DNA of 34,504 nucleotides from Candidatus Tepidiaquacellales bacterium UBA6667 (GTDB taxonomy: Bacteria; Bacteroidota; Ignavibacteria; Tepidaquicellales; Tepidaquicellaceae): contig DKKL01000049.1 of NCBI GenBank assembly GCA_002455255.1, positions 6,609 to 41,112 on the forward strand. Direction: 5' to 3'. Positions 9,677 to 18,804 of the stretch are shown here, one piece after another. The first letter of the stretch is position 1. Each line of letters opens with the position of its first letter. Under the pieces are notes generated by a model that worked only from the letters and a program-made list of their open reading frames with translations, did no database searches and was not told where the DNA came from. The position numbers and the translations under genes are program-made.

Positions 9677-11143
9677 TTATTTAACTGAATAGTTTGGTGC
9701 TTCTTTTGTAATCCTTACATCGTGTGGATGAGATTCTTTCAAACCTGCATTCGTTATTCTTACAAATTTAGTTTTCGATTTCATTTCCTTGATATTCTTA
9801 GCACCGCAATACCCCATTCCTGCTCGCAATCCACCTATTAACTGATATATCGTATCTGACAAAGGACCTTTCGCAGGGACAATACCTTCAATTCCTTCAG
9901 GTACTAATTTTTTAATATCATCTTCCGCATCCTGAAAATACCTGTCCTTGCTTCCTTCTTTCATTGCCTCAAGCGAACCCATACCTCTGTAAACTTTAAA
10001 CGACCTACCTTCATATAAAACTTTTTCTCCCGGTGATTCGTCAGTTCCTGCAAAAATTCCACCTATCATTACAGAGTCTGCACCACCTGCTATTGCTTTG
10101 GGAATATCACCTGTTTGTTTCAAACCTCCATCGGCAATCACGGGGATTTTATAATTAGCAGCCATCTTTGCACATTCAATTATCGCCGACATCTGAGGAA
10201 CTCCAACCCCTGCAATAACTCTTGTTGTACAAATCGATCCGGCACCAATTCCAACTTTTACACAATCAGCACCTGCCTGAATCAAATCATAAGTCGCCTC
10301 TGCCGTCGCAACATTTCCGGCAATTAAATCAACATTAAATTTTGATTTAATCCGCTTTACCATATCCAATACACCTTGCGAGTGACCATGAGCGGTATCA
10401 ATCGCAATTACATCAACTCCTGCTTTCACAAGTTCTGCAACTCTTTCGAGTGTATCAGATGCAATCCCTACCGCAGCACCGACTCTCAATCTGCCAAACT
10501 TATCTTTACATGCATTCGGAAATTTTCTTCGTTTGATAATATCCTTAAATGTAATCAAACCTTTTATCTTCATATTTTTATCAACAACCGGTAACTTTTC
10601 TACTCTGTATTTTTGTAATATTTTTTCTGCTTTCTCAAGAGTTGTCCCGACTTCTGCTGTGATAAGATTTTCTTTTGTCATAATATCTTTTATTAGCATA
10701 TCCTCATCAGGTTCAAATCTTAAATCTCTGTTTGTAAGGATTCCAATTAATTTATTATCTTTATCAACCACTGGAAAACCTGAAATTTTAAACTCTTCCA
10801 TAACTTTCAGAGCTTCGCCAATTGTCTTATCTGGTGTAAGAGTAACGGGATTTAATATCATACCGCTTTCACTTCGTTTCACTTTATCAACTTCTGCCGC
10901 TTGTCTATCAATCGGCATATTTTTATGAATAATCCCAATTCCGCCTTCACGGGCTATAGCAATTGCCATTTCATTTTCCGTAACCGTATCCATAGCTGCC
11001 GAAAGTATCGGAATATTAAGCTCAATATTTTTTGTAAGCCGTGTCTTTAGTTCGACTTCACGAGGTAATACATTTGATTTTGAAGGTATCAATAAGACAT
11101 CATCAAATGTTATAGCAAGTTCTGTGACTTTTTCTTGTTTCAT
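9677..11143 (-). CDS. guaB: Inosine-5'-monophosphate dehydrogenase
   Basis: The enzyme oxidises IMP to XMP with NAD+, the first committed step of GMP synthesis in the cytoplasm. Its 488 residues are full length. The N-terminus FDDVLLIPSKSNVLP starts the barrel. Two CBS domains occupy about 95-205 (TIGEALKVMEEFKISGFPVVD and TLEKAEKILQKYRVEKLPVVD, each a standard CBS half). The catalytic loop is GSICTTR with nucleophile C305. The flap carries RYFQ and the C-terminus has GLRAGMGYCGA. The ATG overlaps the preceding DUF2442 stop (TAATG), so translation is probably coupled. The identification is secure; its placement behind a DUF4160/DUF2442 pair is unusual. Confidence 0.97.
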   Translation of the reverse strand: MKQEKVTELAITFDDVLLIPSKSNVLPREVELKTRLTKNIELNIPILSAAMDTVTENEMAIAIAREGGIGIIHKNMPIDRQAAEVDKVKRSESGMILNPVTLTPDKTIGEALKVMEEFKISGFPVVDKDNKLIGILTNRDLRFEPDEDMLIKDIMTKENLITAEVGTTLEKAEKILQKYRVEKLPVVDKNMKIKGLITFKDIIKRRKFPNACKDKFGRLRVGAAVGIASDTLERVAELVKAGVDVIAIDTAHGHSQGVLDMVKRIKSKFNVDLIAGNVATAEATYDLIQAGADCVKVGIGAGSICTTRVIAGVGVPQMSAIIECAKMAANYKIPVIADGGLKQTGDIPKAIAGGADSVMIGGIFAGTDESPGEKVLYEGRSFKVYRGMGSLEAMKEGSKDRYFQDAEDDIKKLVPEGIEGIVPAKGPLSDTIYQLIGGLRAGMGYCGAKNIKEMKSKTKFVRITNAGLKESHPHDVRITKEAPNYSVK

Positions 11144-11406
11144 TAATTTCTGGAATTTTTATTTTCTAATAAATATCTTAAAGTTACAGGGCATAAATCA
11201 AATCCATTCTCAAATACAATTCCTCCACCACTTTCAAGTTTGACAGATTTAAAAATTTTATCTTTTAATAATTCCTGAGATATTCCACCTTTAATGAAAT
11301 TTTTTTTAAGATCTATCTCACCATTTATTCCGTCTTCAAATTTAATGTAAACAGAAAAATTATCTAAAGGTTTAACTTCAATTATATTTATTATTTTATT
11401 ATACAT
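11143..11406 (-). CDS. DUF2442 domain protein
   Basis: This 87-residue protein matches the DUF2442 pattern: I(I)EVKPLDNFSVYIKFEDG, then GEIDLKK, then a short C-terminal LCPVTLRYLLE. DUF2442 proteins are small and frequently paired with DUF4160 proteins, as here, in what has been proposed to be a toxin-antitoxin-like or mobile module. No function is established. It starts four bases after the DUF4160 stop and its own stop overlaps the guaB start. Confidence 0.85.
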   Translation of the reverse strand: MYNKIINIIEVKPLDNFSVYIKFEDGINGEIDLKKNFIKGGISQELLKDKIFKSVKLESGGGIVFENGFDLCPVTLRYLLENKNSRN

Positions 11407-11410
11407 TAAA

Positions 11411-11671
11411 TTAATCTAATGGCTCAATTTTTATTGGAAGTTGATTTGATTTAGTTAATTCCCAATTTCTTTTTAATTCATCTTTATGTTTTAAAGCCCA
11501 TTCCTCTACTAACATATAAACTCTTTTTGGTATATTTCCGTTTTTTATATCTAAAGACTCAATTTCTACTTCAGCTTTATAATCATTATATTCTACATGA
11601 AAATGTGGAGGATTGTGATCGGAAAAATACATTTTAATTATAATACCATAAAATCTTGAAATCTCTGGCAT
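11411..11671 (-). CDS. DUF4160 domain protein
   Basis: This 86-residue protein carries the family signature very clearly: MPEISRFYGIIIKMYFSDHN, then PPHFHVEYNDYKAEVEI, then the C-terminal LVEEWALKHKDELKRNWEL. The HNPPHFH segment and acidic neighbours are the conserved core. It sits 8 bases after the M23 peptidase stop and 4 bases before DUF2442. The pair resembles a two-gene toxin-antitoxin unit in size and arrangement, but biochemical function is unproven. Confidence 0.88.
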   Translation of the reverse strand: MPEISRFYGIIIKMYFSDHNPPHFHVEYNDYKAEVEIESLDIKNGNIPKRVYMLVEEWALKHKDELKRNWELTKSNQLPIKIEPLD

Positions 11672-11679
11672 TTACAAAT

Positions 11680-12510
11680 TTATTCAATTAATCTTGCATT
11701 TAAAAGGTAAGGATAAATGTCAAATGGAAGCAAATCCCCACTGTTCGATTTTACACACATTATATGTAAATGAGTTGGTGATCTCTTCGGATATGCATTC
11801 CGCCCCGTTCTTCCAAGCGTCCCGAGAATACTCCCCGGCATTACTATATCTCCAATATTTACACTTACTAAATCCATATGTGCATAATAAAAAAATGATT
11901 CCGTTTCTTTGTTAAACACATAAACAATATTTCCGCCTTTAATCGTATCCATAGATGGAACCCAGTCTTTTCTCGTCTCAACAACAATTCCCGGTGTCAT
12001 TGACAATATCTCAACAGGTTTTCCGGTAATGTCATCTATATTATCAAAATCCCTGTCAGCAATAAAAATATCATGAGCAGGATGTCCACCGGTGTTTTTG
12101 TCAAAAAAATCAAAATTTGAAACTACATATCCGCTCCCGTTTCTTCCGCCAATTGCCGAAGGTGTGTAACCCCTCACCGGAAATACCCATGCTTCATCAT
12201 TTACATTTTCCACTCCTTTACTATCAAGATACTCTTTCAATGATATTATCAATTCGTTCATTCTAATAATAGCATCATCTTTCGGAATTTCAAAATTTCT
12301 GATTTTTCTCATAAGTGGCAACCATTCATCCGCAGGGTTTCGGTTAAAAATTTTATCTTCCGGTAATGCGTTAATGTCTTCTGCTATTATTCCAAGTGAA
12401 GGGAAAATATATTTTTTCGGAATGTATTTAGATTTGCTCGTATCCTGATTACCATAAGCCAATGAGTTACCGGAAATCAACAATACCAATATGAATAAAA
12501 TATTTTTCAA
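11680..12510 (-). CDS. M23 family (LytM-type) zinc metallopeptidase, exported
   Basis: This is a 276-residue exported protein with a peptidoglycan endopeptidase fold. The signal peptide is residues 1-19 (MKNILFILVLLISGNSLA). The LytM metal site is intact: H143-x3-D147 in GGHPAHDIFIADRD, H211 in YYAHMD, and the H-x-H pair at 247-249 in THLHIMC. GDIVMPGSILGTLGRTG is the expected beta-hairpin before the last motif. The start codon is TTG; no ATG exists upstream near the signal peptide, and the peptide begins exactly there. It lies 29 bases after the small lipoprotein gene and is probably part of the long minus-strand operon. Confidence 0.85.
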   Translation of the reverse strand: MKNILFILVLLISGNSLAYGNQDTSKSKYIPKKYIFPSLGIIAEDINALPEDKIFNRNPADEWLPLMRKIRNFEIPKDDAIIRMNELIISLKEYLDSKGVENVNDEAWVFPVRGYTPSAIGGRNGSGYVVSNFDFFDKNTGGHPAHDIFIADRDFDNIDDITGKPVEILSMTPGIVVETRKDWVPSMDTIKGGNIVYVFNKETESFFYYAHMDLVSVNIGDIVMPGSILGTLGRTGRNAYPKRSPTHLHIMCVKSNSGDLLPFDIYPYLLNARLIE

Positions 12511-12539
12511 TTTATTAAATTAACAGGTTTAGAAAAAAA

Positions 12540-12962
12540 TTAAATGGTAATTTCTATAACATCAGAAACTACAACAGTTCCGTCTGATTTAAGTACGGAA
12601 ACTTTAAATTTTCCAGGAGTTGGAAAATCAATATTTGGGAAATATATTTTTTTCAAAGTTTTCCCGACTGTATATTGCATAGTGTTCACTATACTTCCGT
12701 TTTGTTCGTTTGTTATATTTACAAGTGCTTCATCTACACCAATTCCATCGCTAAGTTCAATCAGAGCAGTCACTTTTCCGGTTTTGAAAATATTTCCTCT
12801 GCCTTCGCAGTTATCAGTTGCAGGTGTATATTTTATGCAAAATGAAATGTCATCTCCTCCGGAAAAAATGTCAGGAATCTTTTTAAAAAAATCACATGAT
12901 TGAAACAAACCGGCAAAAATCAAAATCAAAACAAATTTATAAAAACTTTTTAATCTGCCCAT
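12540..12962 (-). CDS. Small lipoprotein of unknown function
   Basis: I do not recognise the family. The 140-residue product begins with a lipoprotein signal: basic MGRLKSFYKF, a hydrophobic stretch and the lipobox LFQSC, with Cys at about 23. The mature part looks like one beta-sandwich (PATDNCEGRGNIFKTGKVTA, split in text, and the end GKFKVSVLKSDGTVVVSDVI), which suggests an Ig-like or FlgD-like fold, but this is weak. Its ATG lies inside the end of the nuclease gene (13-base overlap), so translation is probably coupled. It precedes the M23 peptidase and may be an accessory envelope protein. Confidence 0.7.
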   Translation of the reverse strand: MGRLKSFYKFVLILIFAGLFQSCDFFKKIPDIFSGGDDISFCIKYTPATDNCEGRGNIFKTGKVTALIELSDGIGVDEALVNITNEQNGSIVNTMQYTVGKTLKKIYFPNIDFPTPGKFKVSVLKSDGTVVVSDVIEITI

Positions 12963-13447
12963 AAACCTTTTTTATTTTCTCTTGCTTCTTTGAATAAATT
13001 ACGAAATTCTGTTTGTTTAGTAAATGGAAATCTGTCATAAACATAAGCATAACCTTCTTCAAGTAAAATAGCATTGATACATCTACCATCTTCAAGATAT
13101 AAATATCTCAATAATCTTCCATATCTGTCTTTGTCTTCACCTGGCTCTTTTTCCATATAGACTTTTTTCCCTTCAAAATTCAGCTTTGCAAATTCCGTAG
13201 CTCTTTTACCTAAATTTTTAATCACTTCCTTTGATTGACCTGATTTATCCGCATCACTGTTCAATTTTTCCGAGTCCCTCACCTCAGGTGTATCAATTCC
13301 AATCAATCTAATCTTATCCCCATTATCCAAAATGTATGTATCCCCGTCAATGACTTTTTGAACTGTAAATAATTTCTTTTCATTGCCGACATAATTTTCA
13401 CAAGATAGTGATATAATAGCAACTAATATTATAAAATATCTTAATAT
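12950..13447 (-). CDS. Thermonuclease (SNase)-like lipoprotein, start codon non-canonical
   Basis: This is a staphylococcal-nuclease fold protein that would cleave phosphodiester bonds with a calcium site. Residues matching the SNase catalytic set are seen: RLIGIDTPE (Arg35/Asp40/Glu43 equivalents) and DRYGRLL (Arg87 equivalent). The first ATG/GTG/TTG in frame is TTG at 13330, which would delete the strand holding VQKVIDGDTYIL (Asp21 equivalent). Reading on in frame upstream gives a lipoprotein-like leader, LRYFIILVAIISLSC, with Cys as the likely lipidation site. I therefore place the start near ATA at 13447, six bases after AAAGGA and overlapping the thymidine phosphorylase stop. The overlap with its downstream neighbour is 13 bases. 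The function is confident; the start is not. Confidence 0.65.
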   Translation of the reverse strand: MLRYFIILVAIISLSCENYVGNEKKLFTVQKVIDGDTYILDNGDKIRLIGIDTPEVRDSEKLNSDADKSGQSKEVIKNLGKRATEFAKLNFEGKKVYMEKEPGEDKDRYGRLLRYLYLEDGRCINAILLEEGYAYVYDRFPFTKQTEFRNLFKEARENKKGLWAD

Positions 13448-14748
13448 ATAATATCCTTTATTAATATTCTTTCCTGTGGTTTTGATTTTGAAATTTTTAT
13501 TGAGCCTTGCATTTGGAATAATGCTTTGTCAATTCTTTCCTGTGTTTCGGCATATAAACTGCAAATCACTTCACCTCTCTTTATCTCTGCACCACATTTT
13601 TTATGTAAATCAATCCCCGAAAGAAAATCAATTTTATCACTTGATTTTTTTCTGCCGGCACCTAATTCTATTGATGCATATCCTATATTATAAGCATTCA
13701 GCTCCGCAATAATTCCATCCTCCTCGGCGACTATATCATAACTGATTTTCGATCTTAATTTTTTGTCATAATTTTTTAAATATTCAATATCTCCATATTG
13801 ATTAGCAATCATCTCTTCAAATTTTTTGTATGTATTTTCATTCGCTATTTTCTCTGAACTGATTTTTTCTCCTTCTTCTATCGAGTTCGCAACTCCTGAC
13901 ATAAACAACATTGCTCCACACAAAACCGAAGTTACCTTCACTAAATCATCAACCTTTTCACCTTTCATAACTGCGATACACTCTTCCACTTCATTCCAAT
14001 TACCGATTTTATTTCCGAGCGGTTCATTCATATCAGTCAAGACTGCAATTGATTTCTTTCCAAACTTCTTTGTAACTTCCACAAGTTTCTTCGCAAGTTT
14101 CACCGCCTCATCATCATCAGGCAAATTAGAACCTTTCCCAATCTTCACATCATAAACTAATCCATCCGCATCTTCGGCTATTTTTTTACTCACGATGCTT
14201 GAGACAAAAAGCGGAATACAATCAACAGTTCCTGTTACATCTCTGATGGCATAAATTTTTCTATCCGCAGGGACAATCTCATCAGTCTGACCAATCAAAC
14301 TCACATTTGATTTTTCAAGATTTTGAATAAATTCATTCACAGAAATTCTTGCCGAGTAACCCTGAATTGATTCGAGTTTATCAAGCGTCCCACCTGTATG
14401 ACCAAGTCCCCTACCCGCAATCATAGGAACAATCAAATTAAAAGTTGCAATTAAAGGAGCAATGATAAGTGAAGTTTTATCCCCGACTCCTCCGATTGAA
14501 TGTTTATCAACTTTAAATTTATTAAAATTAGAAAGGTCAATTGTTTTTCCGGAATTGATAAATGCTTCAGTTAAATAAAATGTCTCATTATCTGTCATAC
14601 CATTGAAATGCACAGCCATTAAAAAAGCTGACATTTGATAATCAGTAACATCCCCATTCAAAAACCCGTTAATAAAATTCTGAATATCTTTTTCGGAAAG
14701 TTCTTTATGATGCCGTTTGGCTTTTATGATTTGTACAGGAGATAACAT
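13441..14748 (-). CDS. Thymidine/pyrimidine-nucleoside phosphorylase
   Basis: The enzyme cleaves thymidine or uridine with phosphate to the free base plus (deoxy)ribose-1-phosphate. It has 435 residues, the normal length for the DeoA/Pdp family. The phosphate and substrate site KHSIGGVGDKTS is at 82-93 and the GRGLGHTGGTLDKLES signature at 112-127. The mid-domain SGVANSIEEGEKISSE region and the C-terminal domain with ELGAGRKKSSDKIDF complete the family fold. DeoA versus Pdp specificity cannot be decided from this. It begins with ATG and heads the minus-strand run, with the nuclease reading frame overlapping its last codons. Confidence 0.93.
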   Translation of the reverse strand: MLSPVQIIKAKRHHKELSEKDIQNFINGFLNGDVTDYQMSAFLMAVHFNGMTDNETFYLTEAFINSGKTIDLSNFNKFKVDKHSIGGVGDKTSLIIAPLIATFNLIVPMIAGRGLGHTGGTLDKLESIQGYSARISVNEFIQNLEKSNVSLIGQTDEIVPADRKIYAIRDVTGTVDCIPLFVSSIVSKKIAEDADGLVYDVKIGKGSNLPDDDEAVKLAKKLVEVTKKFGKKSIAVLTDMNEPLGNKIGNWNEVEECIAVMKGEKVDDLVKVTSVLCGAMLFMSGVANSIEEGEKISSEKIANENTYKKFEEMIANQYGDIEYLKNYDKKLRSKISYDIVAEEDGIIAELNAYNIGYASIELGAGRKKSSDKIDFLSGIDLHKKCGAEIKRGEVICSLYAETQERIDKALFQMQGSIKISKSKPQERILIKDIIY

Positions 14749-14790
14749 TTACAAAAATAACTTTTTTCAGAAGTAAAGTTTAGACAATAA

Positions 14791-15489
14791 TTAAGCGAGT
14801 AATTTTTCTAAACGATGTTTCCATTTTTCCCAATCAGGCATTTCTTTATTTTGAAGTTTAAAAAAATCACTATTGTGATTTTTAAATACTAAATGACAAA
14901 GTTCATGTACAATTACATATTCAATACATCCAACAGGTGCTTTCATCAATTCTGGATTTAAGATTATTCTATTATTTAGTGTGCAGCTTCCCCATCTGCT
15001 CTTCATCCATCTAACTTCAATAGATTCAGGTTCAACTTTATATTTCCGAAATTTTCTCACATAAGGCATTGCCAAATTATAAAATTTAATCCTCGCATTA
15101 GTATAATACCATTGTTTCATAATTTTCTGTACTTCATTTTTTCCAGATTGATACACAATTATTTGATTATCTATTTTCTTAATTAAATCTTTCTTAGATT
15201 TTATTATTTTTAATTTATATTCTTTACCTAAAAACAAATGAGATTCTCCGTTAATAAATTTTTTAGGTGGTGATTTTGGTTCAAATGAGAGAAAAAAATT
15301 TTGTTGCTTTAAAATCCAAAGAAGTTTTGATTTAACTTTTTTCCTTATTAAATCTAAATCAGTATTCATAGGAGCTCTAATAACAACCCGTAAGTTTGGA
15401 TAAACTGAAATTCCTAATGTCTTTCTTTCTCTAATTTCGAGGTAATAATACAATTTAATTTCTCCAACTCTTATACTAAATTTTTTCAT
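14791..15489 (-). CDS. YgjP-type zinc metalloprotease (M48-like, DUF45)
   Basis: This 232-residue soluble protein has the RWGSC motif (165-169) followed by the zinc site HELCH (H195, E196, H199) and a third ligand H205 in FKNHNSDFF, all typical of the YgjP/DUF45 family (SprT-like). Its substrate is unknown. The stop of hsdR overlaps its ATG by 4 bases, so it is translated with hsdR. YgjP-type metalloproteases are commonly found beside type I restriction genes, suggesting a role in turnover or regulation of the restriction complex, which is inference. Confidence 0.88.
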   Translation of the reverse strand: MKKFSIRVGEIKLYYYLEIRERKTLGISVYPNLRVVIRAPMNTDLDLIRKKVKSKLLWILKQQNFFLSFEPKSPPKKFINGESHLFLGKEYKLKIIKSKKDLIKKIDNQIIVYQSGKNEVQKIMKQWYYTNARIKFYNLAMPYVRKFRKYKVEPESIEVRWMKSRWGSCTLNNRIILNPELMKAPVGCIEYVIVHELCHLVFKNHNSDFFKLQNKEMPDWEKWKHRLEKLLA

Positions 15490-18400
15490 TTGAATCTTCT
15501 CTTAGCGACTTCTAAAATTGAAGTTGTTATATTATCCGCTTCATCAAATGAAATTTCAAAATTATAATCATCATTTAGTGTATCAAACAAAAAGTCGCTT
15601 ATTTCTAAAAATAATTTTCCTGTTATAGAACTTCTTAATTGCCAATTAATTATCAATTTTTCATTTTCAAAAATTGAGAGTTTAATTATATCATCAATTT
15701 TTAGAGCAATATCTATGGAAATATATTTTAATTTTTCCTCATCAATATTCTTATCTATTAAAAATTCCGAAACTAAACCATAATATGCCTTTGCGATATC
15801 CTTATCCCATAGGATTTCAGGTATGCTAATATCTGTTTTTGATAAAACAATATTCATAATCTCTTCGACTTTATTTAAATACTGAATTTCATCAATCCTA
15901 CCATTTCTATATTCTTCAATTATATCTTTTAACAACTGAGAAAATTTTTTATAAAAAACAGGATCTTCATTTAGTTTTTCAGAAATGTGTTTTGCTGTTC
16001 TGCTTGCAATTGTATCAGCTTTCGCTGAATTACTTGATGTCTTATCTAATTCCTCCTGGAATTTTTCTTTGTCAAAAATATTTACAAGTTCAGTAATTAC
16101 TTCAATTTTATCAGATGTAATGTAAGTATCTAATAACTTTTGAATTTGGCTTTCAAATTTTCTAAAATCAATTTTATCAGAATATCTTAATGATACGGCT
16201 TTTCTTAAGCTCATAAAAAATTTCAAATCCTGTTTATATTTTTCCAATAAATTATTATCCGTATTTAAATGAAAATCCAAACTCGAATATGCAACCTTCA
16301 TAACAGAAGCAAATTCAGTTAAATTTGAGTAAAATTTAATTCTTATTTCTTCGTTTTCAAGGAATCTTTGATAACTTTCAGGATCATTTTTATTAGATAT
16401 TGATTTGAAATTATCCAATAAATCAGAATGTTTTTGAGGTAATTTTTCTATTTCTTTATTGATACTTGTTAAAGTACCTTCAAGATCCTCTGAATCAATA
16501 AATTGAAAATCTGAATACATACTTAATGCTTTATCTAAATTCTCTAATACACCATAATAATCTATTATATAGCCATACTCTTTACCTTCATATAAACGGT
16601 TAACTCTTGCAATTGCTTGTAATAAATTATGTTCTTTTAATTTCTTATATAAAAATAATACAGTATTTTTAGGTTCATCAAAACCGGTAAGTAATTTATC
16701 AACAACTATAATTATCTCAGGGTCTTTATTGTTTTTGAAATTATTTATAATACTTTTTTCATATTTTTCAGCATTACCATATTTATCCATCATTGATTTC
16801 CAAAATTGGACTGTTACAGGAGAAGCTTGGTTATCATAAGGATCATCCTCACCTTCAGGAATGTCAATAGGGGAAATCAAAACTTCACTCGATACAATTC
16901 CAATTTGATCTAAAATTCTTTTGAATTTTATTGCAGTTATTTTTTTAGAACAAACTAACTGACCTTTAAAAGGTGTCCCTTGCCAGTTCTTTTTGAAATG
17001 AGAACTTATATCAAAAGCAATTTTCAATAATACATCTTCTGATTCATTAATCATTTCTGAATTGCTGAACTTTCTTTTTAAATCTGTTGTCTCATATTCA
17101 TTTAAATTTTCAGAGATCATTTCAAAATACTTATCAATCTCAGTTTCATTTAATTTCAAAATTGAAAGTCTTCCTTCGTATAATAGCGGGACTACTGCCT
17201 TATCTTCAACCGCTTCTTTTACCGTATAGGAATCAATTAAACCACCAAATTTATGAATCGTATTCTTTTCAGATTTGAATAAAGGGGTTCCTGTCATTGC
17301 AATATAACAAGCATTTGGCAGAGTTTTCTGCATTTCAATATTCATAGTTTTATATTGAGACCTATGACCTTCATCCACAAGAACAAAAATATTACTACTA
17401 TCCAAAGGTTTTAAAATATTTTTTACAGCCGAAAGAAATTTATTTATTACAGTTGTTATTACAGAATCATTATTATTTTCTAATAACTCCACTAATCTTT
17501 TTCCGGTAGTAGCATTTTCAACAATTATTCCGCACTTTCTAAAAGTACCTGTAATTTGAGAATCTAAATCAGATCTGTCAGTTACAAGAATAATTTTAGC
17601 ATTTTTAATTGATTTTTCCTGAGCTATCGCTTGAGCAAGCATTGTCATCGTTAGTGATTTACCGCTACCTTGTGTATGCCAAATCACACCACCTTTTCTC
17701 TTGCCATTCTCAAATTGCAATAAATTTTTTATAGTTTTTTTTACTGCAAAATATTGTTGATATCTTGCAATTTTTTTCTCACCATTATCAAACAAAACGA
17801 AATTAAATATCAAATCCATTATTCTTTCAGGACAGCAGAGATTAAATAAAAATTCATCCTGAGCTTGCGGTTCTACATCTTCCTCCAATAGTTTTATAAA
17901 ATTTTCTTTTTGATATTTTTTTCTGAAAGAAAAAATATTATTTATAATTTCTTCATTTATTTTTTTGTTTTTAAATTCTTTAAGGTTTTTTTTAAACTCA
18001 TTACTTATATCTTCATTTTTTAAATCTTCTTTCCAGATTGCCCAAAAGTTTTCAGTTGTACCGTTAGTTGCAAATTTTGCTTCGTTTCCCGAAAGACTAA
18101 TTAAAATCTGAGAATAAACATATAATGAACGTATCCCGTCTTCTTTTTGATTTCTTATATGTTGATTTATTGCTGTTATAATTGAATTTTCTTTGTCAGG
18201 TCTTTTACATTCAATTATACAAATTGGTATTCCATTTATAAATAAAACTAAATCAGGTCGGTAATGATCATTTGAATTATTTCTTAATACATTAAATTCC
18301 TCAGTTATATGAAAAACATTATTTTCAATATTCTTCCAGTCAATATATTGAACTGTTATACTTTTCTTTTCACCATCAACCATTTGATCAAATGTTTTTC

Positions 18401-18716
18401 CCAGCATTATTGTATTATAAACATATTCACTTGAAGTTATATATCCTTCATTAAAAGGAATATTTTTTAACTCTTTAATCGCATTTTCAATATTGGCATC
18501 GCTTATATAAGTTGTTCTTGATGAACTTATTCTATAATCAGAGTTAATTATTTTTAATTGTCTTCTTAATATATCATCTAACAAGATATTACTTGTTTTT
18601 TCTATCCGTAAAATATCTGTCTCAATTGGTGATAAATATTTATAGCCCAGTTTAATCAGAGTAAACAATGCAGGAAGATGACTAATATTTTGTTCTAAAA
18701 AACTATTTTGGTTCAT
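15486..18716 (-). CDS. hsdR: Type I restriction endonuclease, R subunit
   Basis: This is the motor and nuclease subunit of a type I restriction-modification system, 1076 residues. The N-terminal nuclease site has P154-D155 (RPDLVLFI), E169 and K171 (IIECKRP). The Snf2/SF2 translocase follows: Walker A TQGSGKS with lysine 353, Walker B-like DEGH (448-451) and motif III TGTP (475-478), then the second RecA lobe with IARVNRLYEGK. The C-terminal helical region should bind HsdM. The gene is separated from hsdM/hsdS by a pseudogene, a HEPN-like gene and a Fic gene, and a palindrome array lies directly upstream. ATG start, first in frame. It overlaps the metalloprotease by 4 bases. Confidence 0.95.
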   Translation of the reverse strand: MNQNSFLEQNISHLPALFTLIKLGYKYLSPIETDILRIEKTSNILLDDILRRQLKIINSDYRISSSRTTYISDANIENAIKELKNIPFNEGYITSSEYVYNTIMLGKTFDQMVDGEKKSITVQYIDWKNIENNVFHITEEFNVLRNNSNDHYRPDLVLFINGIPICIIECKRPDKENSIITAINQHIRNQKEDGIRSLYVYSQILISLSGNEAKFATNGTTENFWAIWKEDLKNEDISNEFKKNLKEFKNKKINEEIINNIFSFRKKYQKENFIKLLEEDVEPQAQDEFLFNLCCPERIMDLIFNFVLFDNGEKKIARYQQYFAVKKTIKNLLQFENGKRKGGVIWHTQGSGKSLTMTMLAQAIAQEKSIKNAKIILVTDRSDLDSQITGTFRKCGIIVENATTGKRLVELLENNNDSVITTVINKFLSAVKNILKPLDSSNIFVLVDEGHRSQYKTMNIEMQKTLPNACYIAMTGTPLFKSEKNTIHKFGGLIDSYTVKEAVEDKAVVPLLYEGRLSILKLNETEIDKYFEMISENLNEYETTDLKRKFSNSEMINESEDVLLKIAFDISSHFKKNWQGTPFKGQLVCSKKITAIKFKRILDQIGIVSSEVLISPIDIPEGEDDPYDNQASPVTVQFWKSMMDKYGNAEKYEKSIINNFKNNKDPEIIIVVDKLLTGFDEPKNTVLFLYKKLKEHNLLQAIARVNRLYEGKEYGYIIDYYGVLENLDKALSMYSDFQFIDSEDLEGTLTSINKEIEKLPQKHSDLLDNFKSISNKNDPESYQRFLENEEIRIKFYSNLTEFASVMKVAYSSLDFHLNTDNNLLEKYKQDLKFFMSLRKAVSLRYSDKIDFRKFESQIQKLLDTYITSDKIEVITELVNIFDKEKFQEELDKTSSNSAKADTIASRTAKHISEKLNEDPVFYKKFSQLLKDIIEEYRNGRIDEIQYLNKVEEIMNIVLSKTDISIPEILWDKDIAKAYYGLVSEFLIDKNIDEEKLKYISIDIALKIDDIIKLSIFENEKLIINWQLRSSITGKLFLEISDFLFDTLNDDYNFEISFDEADNITTSILEVAKRRFK

Positions 18717-18804
18717 AAATCAATTAATTTTCCATAATATTTTAAAAAATTTCATTTTTCATACATTTTGACTATAATTGAATCATTTTTTAATCTTTTC
18801 CATT

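Noticed and set aside
13826..14155. Plus-strand frame inside the thymidine phosphorylase gene
   Set aside because: Serine/phenylalanine-rich antisense shadow of a conserved enzyme.
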